From the NCBI GenBank assembly GCA_946631935.1, contig CAMPAP010000072.1, positions 1 through 12,225 on the forward strand: 12,225 nucleotides of DNA, read 5' to 3'. This DNA is from an uncultured Lachnospiraceae bacterium. Its GTDB lineage: Bacteria; Bacillota; Clostridia; Lachnospirales; Lachnospiraceae. The position numbers were made by a program, and so were the translations under genes. Below are positions 7,704 through 12,225 of the stretch, piece after piece (the stretch's first letter is position 1; every line of letters starts with the position of its first letter). The notes below the pieces were generated by a model. That model worked only from the letters and a program-made list of their open reading frames with translations. It did not search any database and was not told the DNA's origin.

Positions 7704-7720
7704 GAAGTTTCATCATTATA
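7698..7720. promoter_or_regulatory. Inverted repeat overlapping the transporter promoter, candidate operator
   Basis: The outer arms TATAATGA (7698-7705) and TCATTATA (7713-7720) are perfect complements. Nested within is ATGAA-gt-TTCAT (7702-7713). The repeat covers the -10 and the predicted start. A repressor site is plausible, but no regulator gene is next to it and chance AT-rich symmetry cannot be excluded. Confidence 0.4.
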
Positions 7721-7749
7721 CAAATTAAAAATGAAATGGGCGTTTAATT

Positions 7750-10263
7750 ATGGCTGAAAACAAAGAAGAAAAACAGAAAAAAGAAAAAAAGGAAGAAGGC
7801 AATTCGGTAATGCTGAAGGTCGCTACGTTTATCGTAGACAGAAGAAACCTGTTCTTCCTGCTAATAGGAATTGCGCTGATCTTTTCGGCGATCTCATCTA
7901 AGTGGGTGAAGGTTGAAAATGATCTTGCCGCATATCTTCCGGACACGGCGGAAACAAGCCGCGGACTTGATCTTATGGAAGAGGAGTTCATAACATACGG
8001 AAGCGCAAAGCTCATGGTTTCCAACATAACCTATGATCAGGCAAGTAAGATCTGTGATGATATTAAGGCGCGCGACGATGTTACAATGGTATCCTTCGGA
8101 GACGGTTCCGATCATTATAATGATTTTTCGGCCCTCTATGATATAACCTTTGCATATCCCGAAACTGACGAAAGATGCCTTGAGGGGCTTGATGAGATAA
8201 AAGAAAGCTTAAATGGGTATGACATATATGTCACAACTTCCATGGGAGACCAGGCGGCAGAGATCATTGCAAACGAGATGAAAGTAGTATCCGCGCTGGT
8301 GGCTGTGGTTGTTTTGTCCGTTCTTATCTTTACTTCATCAACTTATGCCGAGGTACCGGTGCTCCTTCTTACTTTCGGTGCATCTGCGCTCATCGCTTCG
8401 GGAACGAATTTCCTTCTCGGAACGATTTCCTTTGTATCCGATTCGGTCACCATTGTCCTCCAGCTTGCTTTGTCCGTGGACTATGCCATCATTTTTTGTA
8501 ACAGATACAAGGAAGAGCATGCAACTCTTAATATAAGAGAGGCTGACATAGTGGCGCTCTCAAAAGCCATTCCGGAGATCTGTTCAAGTTCCCTTACCAC
8601 AATTGGCGGTCTTATCGCAATGATGTTCATGCAGTACGGCATAGGTAAGGATATGGCCATATGTCTTATCAAGGCCATCGCTTTTTCACTTATGTCCGTA
8701 TTCCTTTTCATGCCGGGTCTTATCATGGTATTCGGAAAAGCAATGGATAAAACAAGGCATAAGAGCTTTATTCCCAAGATCTCATTTATCGGAAAGTTCG
8801 ACTATAAGACAAGGTTTATCGTTCCCCCTCTTTTTGCGCTTCTGGTAATAGGTGCATTTTTCATGTCCGGCAAGTGCCCGTATGTTTACGGATATTCCAT
8901 GATAGAGACCCCTGTTAAAAACGAGACACAGATCGCTGAAGAAATGATCACGGGAGCCTTCGGGGAGTCCAATTTTGTTGCGCTGATGGTTCCTGCCGGA
9001 AGCTATGACAAAGAAGCGGCCCTTATGAAAGAGCTGGAGTCACGTCCTGAGGTGGATCACTGTCAGGGACTTGCAAATACCGAGGCTATGGACGGATACG
9101 ATCTCACGGATACATTAAGTGCCAGGGAGTTTTCGGAACTTTTCAATGTGGACTATGAAGTGTCGGAACTTCTCTATATGGCATATGCCATCAATGATGA
9201 AAATTACGCAAAGCTCATAAACGGTTTCTCCGGATATAAGATCCCTCTGATAGATATCGTGATGTTCCTTCACGATGAAGTAGAGCAGGGTTATGTGACC
9301 CTCGATGACGATCTGATGGAGACTTTGGATGATGCCAATGCCCAGATGAAGATGGCAAAGGAACAGCTTCAGGGTGAAAATTACAGCAGAATGCTGGTAT
9401 ACCTGAATCTTCCCCAGGAGGGAGATGAGACTTTTGCATTCCTTGATGAAATGCATGTGATCGCCGGAAAATATTACGACGGTGAAGAAAATGTCATTGT
9501 TACCGGAGAGTCCACCAGCCAGTATGATCTGAAGAAAACATTCTCCAGAGATAATACCGTCGTAAGCGTTGTATCGATACTGGCGGTCCTTGCGGTTCTG
9601 CTCTTCACATTCCTTTCTGCAGGTATGCCGGTGCTTCTGATACTGGTCATACAGGGAGCTATCTGGATCAATTTCTCCTTCCCGACGATCCAGCATACTT
9701 ATCTGTTCTTTATGGGTTATCTTATAGTCAGCTCAATACAGATGGGTGCAAACATAGATTACGCCATTGTAATTTCCGGACGTTATACGGAACTGAGAAA
9801 GTATATGGATAAAAAAGATGCGGTGATCGAAACCCTGAACTTCGCATTCCCCACCATAATCACATCCGGATCAATGATGGTACTTTCCGGAATCGCCATC
9901 GGACGACTTTCTTCGGATGCGACGATATGCGGTATCGGACAGTGCCTCGGAAGAGGAACCATTATCTCCATCATACTTGTTATGTTTGTACTTCCCCAGA
10001 TACTGTTAGTTGGTGAGAGGATCATTGAGAAGACATCCTTTGAAGTTTCAGCTCCCATCAAGCTCGACCGCGGTTTTGGAACCGTGAGAGTGGACGGTAT
10101 GGTAAGAGGACAGGTAAACGGATATGTTATCGGTGAAATGCATGCGCTGATAAAGGGTGAGGTTGCAGCTGTCATTACCATGGGAGGTCTTGAGAATATC
10201 CCGCCGGAACCGGAGGATATTAACAAAATTCTATTGGAAGAGAAGGTAAGTGAAAATGAATAA
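7750..10263 (+). CDS. MMPL/RND-superfamily transporter with bactofilin-like C-terminal tail
   Basis: The 837-residue inner-membrane protein has the duplicated RND/MMPL plan. TM1 is at about 32-50, an extracytoplasmic domain at 51-177, and TM2-6 at about 178-328. TM7 is at about 354-374, a second domain at 375-600, and TM8-12 at about 602-755. Both repeats carry the Asp-Tyr proton-relay pair in the TM4/TM10 equivalents: D244-Y245 (LSVDYAI) and D670-Y671 (NIDYAI). The family exports lipids and other hydrophobic molecules using the proton gradient; the substrate here is unknown. Loop two has a short helical stretch (DDANAQMKMAKEQLQ). After TM12 a cytosolic tail has alternating V/G residues (about 778-809) resembling a bactofilin beta-strip. 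The start is uncertain: 7750 gives a Lys/Glu-rich leader with a weak ribosome site, whereas ATG 7810 (M21) follows a GGAAGAAGG. The stop overlaps the next start by 8 bases. Confidence 0.92.
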   Translation: MAENKEEKQKKEKKEEGNSVMLKVATFIVDRRNLFFLLIGIALIFSAISSKWVKVENDLAAYLPDTAETSRGLDLMEEEFITYGSAKLMVSNITYDQASKICDDIKARDDVTMVSFGDGSDHYNDFSALYDITFAYPETDERCLEGLDEIKESLNGYDIYVTTSMGDQAAEIIANEMKVVSALVAVVVLSVLIFTSSTYAEVPVLLLTFGASALIASGTNFLLGTISFVSDSVTIVLQLALSVDYAIIFCNRYKEEHATLNIREADIVALSKAIPEICSSSLTTIGGLIAMMFMQYGIGKDMAICLIKAIAFSLMSVFLFMPGLIMVFGKAMDKTRHKSFIPKISFIGKFDYKTRFIVPPLFALLVIGAFFMSGKCPYVYGYSMIETPVKNETQIAEEMITGAFGESNFVALMVPAGSYDKEAALMKELESRPEVDHCQGLANTEAMDGYDLTDTLSAREFSELFNVDYEVSELLYMAYAINDENYAKLINGFSGYKIPLIDIVMFLHDEVEQGYVTLDDDLMETLDDANAQMKMAKEQLQGENYSRMLVYLNLPQEGDETFAFLDEMHVIAGKYYDGEENVIVTGESTSQYDLKKTFSRDNTVVSVVSILAVLAVLLFTFLSAGMPVLLILVIQGAIWINFSFPTIQHTYLFFMGYLIVSSIQMGANIDYAIVISGRYTELRKYMDKKDAVIETLNFAFPTIITSGSMMVLSGIAIGRLSSDATICGIGQCLGRGTIISIILVMFVLPQILLVGERIIEKTSFEVSAPIKLDRGFGTVRVDGMVRGQVNGYVIGEMHALIKGEVAAVITMGGLENIPPEPEDINKILLEEKVSENE
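7791..7799 (+). promoter_or_regulatory. Internal ribosome-site-like sequence favouring an alternative transporter start at 7810
   Basis: GGAAGAAGG ends 10 bases before the in-frame ATG at 7810, whereas the ATG at 7750 has only TGGGCG upstream. The same purine run encodes the Lys/Glu-rich leader, so the match may simply reflect its codons. Confidence 0.4.
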
Positions 10264-12225
10264 AAGATCCTTCTTAAAAAACATATTTGCTTTTATCTGC
10301 ACATTATCTGTTCTTGTATCGGGAGTATTTCCCCTGCCGTTTTTTAGTAAAGCAGGGACTGTAATGGCTGAAGAAAATACCCTTGAAGGGTATACACAGA
10401 TAGATTTAAGGACAGCGGACGATCTTATCGCGCTTGCGGAAAACTGTCATCATGAAGCCTGGTCTCTGGATAAGTACGTTGTTCTTAAGAATAATATTTC
10501 ACTTTCCGGAACGGATTTTGAATCCATTCCGATCTTTTCGGGATATTTCAACGGAAACGGATACAGCATAACGGGTTATTCCTACGAAGGTACGGGGTAT
10601 GCCGGGGGCTTTTTCAGGTATATCGGAAAGACCGGTAATGTCTGTGCCCTTACTGTTGTTGCAAATATTACCGCTTCGGAAGATGCATATGTCACGGGAA
10701 TCCTTGCGGGAGTAAATGACGGATGCGTCAGAAAATGCAGGACCACCGGACAGATCGATGCCTGCACGGCAACCGGAGGAATGGTAGGGATAAACGGAGA
10801 AAACGGTCTGATCATCGATTGTGAAAATGAAGCATCCGTATCAGGGTTCTACTACACCGGAGGTATCGCGGGAAGAAACTATGGTGTGATCAGAAGGTGT
10901 TCAAACACAGGAAACATTAATTCTACACCCGAATGGGCAGCAGCAAATGACGAAAGAGATGTGGACATCATCTCCGAGATAACGGGGGATGTTTCTCTCA
11001 TATCCTATCAGTCCGGTATCGATGCCGGAGGAGTTGCCGGATTTTCACGCGGGATCATAATGAATTCCAAAAACGAAGGGATCGTGGGTTATGAGAGAGT
11101 TGGCTACAATATCGGCGGCATCTGCGGAAGACAGTCCGGAATGCTATACTCCTGCGTTAACAGGGGAAAAGTATACGGCAAAAAGGATATCGGCGGAATA
11201 TGCGGCCAGCAGGAGCCCTATATCGAGGTGGATAAGACAAAGTCTGTTTCCGATTCAATAGCAAGGATAACTGAAATTGTTGAAAAGACGGCAAATGATG
11301 CATACGGAGTTACTCCTGCGCTTCAGGGGGCTACTGCACAGCTTCAGGCAGCTTCCGGAAAAGCTCTTGACGATGCACAATCCATGACAGGGGATGTTAG
11401 GGAATACAAACTTGAAGAAGACAGAGACTGGGCTTCCATGGTGGAAAAACAGGCAGAAAATGCCGGCAAGGCTGCGGCGGATTCCGTAAAGGACCGTTAT
11501 GAAGAACTCTTTGATAAATATTCGACACTGCCTGATGATGCTGATGGGGGAGATTTCTCCGATCAGGAAATAAGGGATATACTAAGCCGCCTTGAAAACG
11601 GTGAGGAGCTGACAGAGGAAGAAAAGGAAAAACTCGACGCCGAAAAACAGAAAGCAGAAGAGGAAAAAGAAAAAGCCGCAGAAGAAGAAAAGGAAGCTGA
11701 GGAAAAAGCAGAAAAGGAAAAACGCGATGCAGAGCAGGAATTCAACGATACCATAAATTCCGGCATCGATAAATGGAATTCGGGTATCGATACTTTAAGT
11801 GAAAATTCCGATATGCTGAATGCGGATCTTGATGCTCTTCAGAAGGCTGCGGACAATTTTGTGTCAGTCTCCGAATCCTATTCCACGCTTCTGACAAATG
11901 ATATCATGGCCCTTAACAGCAGCATCGAAAAGACTTATGACCTTGTTGAGGATCTGATAAACGGAACAACTGAAGAAGGCGCAGATTATCTTTTCTCGGA
12001 TGTTTCCGAACTTGATATCCCGGAGATGTTCAGCGGAAGATCCGTTTCATGTGTCAATTACGGAACGGTAAACGGTGATATCAATGTAGGCGGAACCTGC
12101 GGGTGTATGTCGATTGATACCGAGAATCTTGAGAGTAATGTTATCGTAAAGTTCAGCCTTAAAGCCGGTGAAGGATATGCCATATCAAATGTGGTAACAG
12201 GCTGTGAGAATTCCGGACTGGTTGA
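10256..12225 (+). CDS. Secreted GLUG-repeat surface protein with inserted coiled-coil region, 3' truncated by window edge
   Basis: The frame is open from ATG 10256 to the window end (656 complete codons, no stop). AAGG (10243-10246) lies 9 bases upstream and the start overlaps the transporter stop, implying translational coupling. A signal peptide is visible: MNKRSFLKN, a hydrophobic core at 10-30, likely cleavage after VMA at 36-38. Residues about 45-325 form a GLUG-like beta-repeat domain, with turns of the form GG-I/V-A/C-G-x-N-x-G-x-I-x-x-C-x-N-x-G at 148-167, 174-195, 202-221, 258-277, 287-306 and 313-317. About 327-590 is helical, including an extreme Glu/Lys/Ala coiled coil at about 436-503. 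Beta repeats resume at 596 (SCVNYGTVNG, NVGGTCG). No anchor is visible yet. It probably acts outside the membrane with the MMPL transporter, as partner or substrate; the function is unknown. Confidence 0.9.
   Translation, partial: MNKRSFLKNIFAFICTLSVLVSGVFPLPFFSKAGTVMAEENTLEGYTQIDLRTADDLIALAENCHHEAWSLDKYVVLKNNISLSGTDFESIPIFSGYFNGNGYSITGYSYEGTGYAGGFFRYIGKTGNVCALTVVANITASEDAYVTGILAGVNDGCVRKCRTTGQIDACTATGGMVGINGENGLIIDCENEASVSGFYYTGGIAGRNYGVIRRCSNTGNINSTPEWAAANDERDVDIISEITGDVSLISYQSGIDAGGVAGFSRGIIMNSKNEGIVGYERVGYNIGGICGRQSGMLYSCVNRGKVYGKKDIGGICGQQEPYIEVDKTKSVSDSIARITEIVEKTANDAYGVTPALQGATAQLQAASGKALDDAQSMTGDVREYKLEEDRDWASMVEKQAENAGKAAADSVKDRYEELFDKYSTLPDDADGGDFSDQEIRDILSRLENGEELTEEEKEKLDAEKQKAEEEKEKAAEEEKEAEEKAEKEKRDAEQEFNDTINSGIDKWNSGIDTLSENSDMLNADLDALQKAADNFVSVSESYSTLLTNDIMALNSSIEKTYDLVEDLINGTTEEGADYLFSDVSELDIPEMFSGRSVSCVNYGTVNGDINVGGTCGCMSIDTENLESNVIVKFSLKAGEGYAISNVVTGCENSGLV

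Noticed and set aside
7731..7757. Eight-codon frame overlapping the transporter start, as a possible leader peptide
   Set aside because: It has no ribosome site, no attenuator-like structure and no amino acid bias, so it is likely chance.
9115..9696. 193-codon minus-strand frame opposite the transporter
   Set aside because: It lies wholly within the second extracytoplasmic loop and TM8-9 coding region of the clear MMPL gene, and its Cys/His-rich composition is typical of a reverse-complement shadow.
11563..11766. Serine-rich minus-strand frame near the window end
   Set aside because: The Ser/Phe-rich translation is the reverse complement of the Glu/Lys-rich coiled coil in the surface protein.

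Overview
The window looks like the chromosome of an anaerobic Firmicute of the Lachnospiraceae type (Butyrivibrio/Roseburia-like). This is inferred from clostridial-style DnaK and DnaJ, a cellobiose phosphorylase that closely resembles my recollection of the Clostridium thermocellum enzyme, a LacI-family regulator, Gram-positive promoters and AGGAG-type ribosome binding sites, and an MMPL/RND transporter next to a GLUG-type surface protein. No rRNA, tRNA, CRISPR, insertion sequence or phage gene was seen. The gene order looks like ordinary chromosome.

Layout. (1) 1-1937: the 3' end of dnaK and a complete dnaJ, six bases apart, closed by a strong intrinsic terminator. (2) 1962-5620: a cellobiose utilisation unit. 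A promoter whose predicted start site is covered by a perfect 10+10 bp palindrome drives a LacI-family regulator and, with no terminator in between, a GH94 cellobiose phosphorylase. It ends in a perfect 13-bp hairpin that can also stop the convergent gene on the other strand. (3) 5651-7655: a divergent pair of unrecognised membrane proteins. The minus-strand one is polytopic and glycosyltransferase-C-like at best. The plus-strand one is small, with a membrane segment at each end and an extracytoplasmic domain between. (4) 7695-12225: an extended -10 promoter with an overlapping palindrome, an MMPL/RND-superfamily transporter with an unusual bactofilin-like C-terminal tail, and a start/stop-overlapping secreted protein, cut by the window end. 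In the secreted protein a GLUG-like beta-repeat domain is interrupted by about 260 residues of predicted helix and coiled coil.

How they work together. DnaK/DnaJ is the housekeeping Hsp70 machine. The LacI regulator probably senses a beta-glucoside or cellobiose-derived signal and controls itself and the phosphorylase, which splits cytosolic cellobiose into glucose 1-phosphate and glucose. No sugar importer lies beside it. The MMPL transporter and the surface protein are translationally coupled and probably act as one envelope export or assembly system of unknown substrate. This last module is the least conventional part of the window. No gene-free stretch exceeds 300 bases; the longest (1872-2037) holds the dnaJ terminator, the promoter and the operator.
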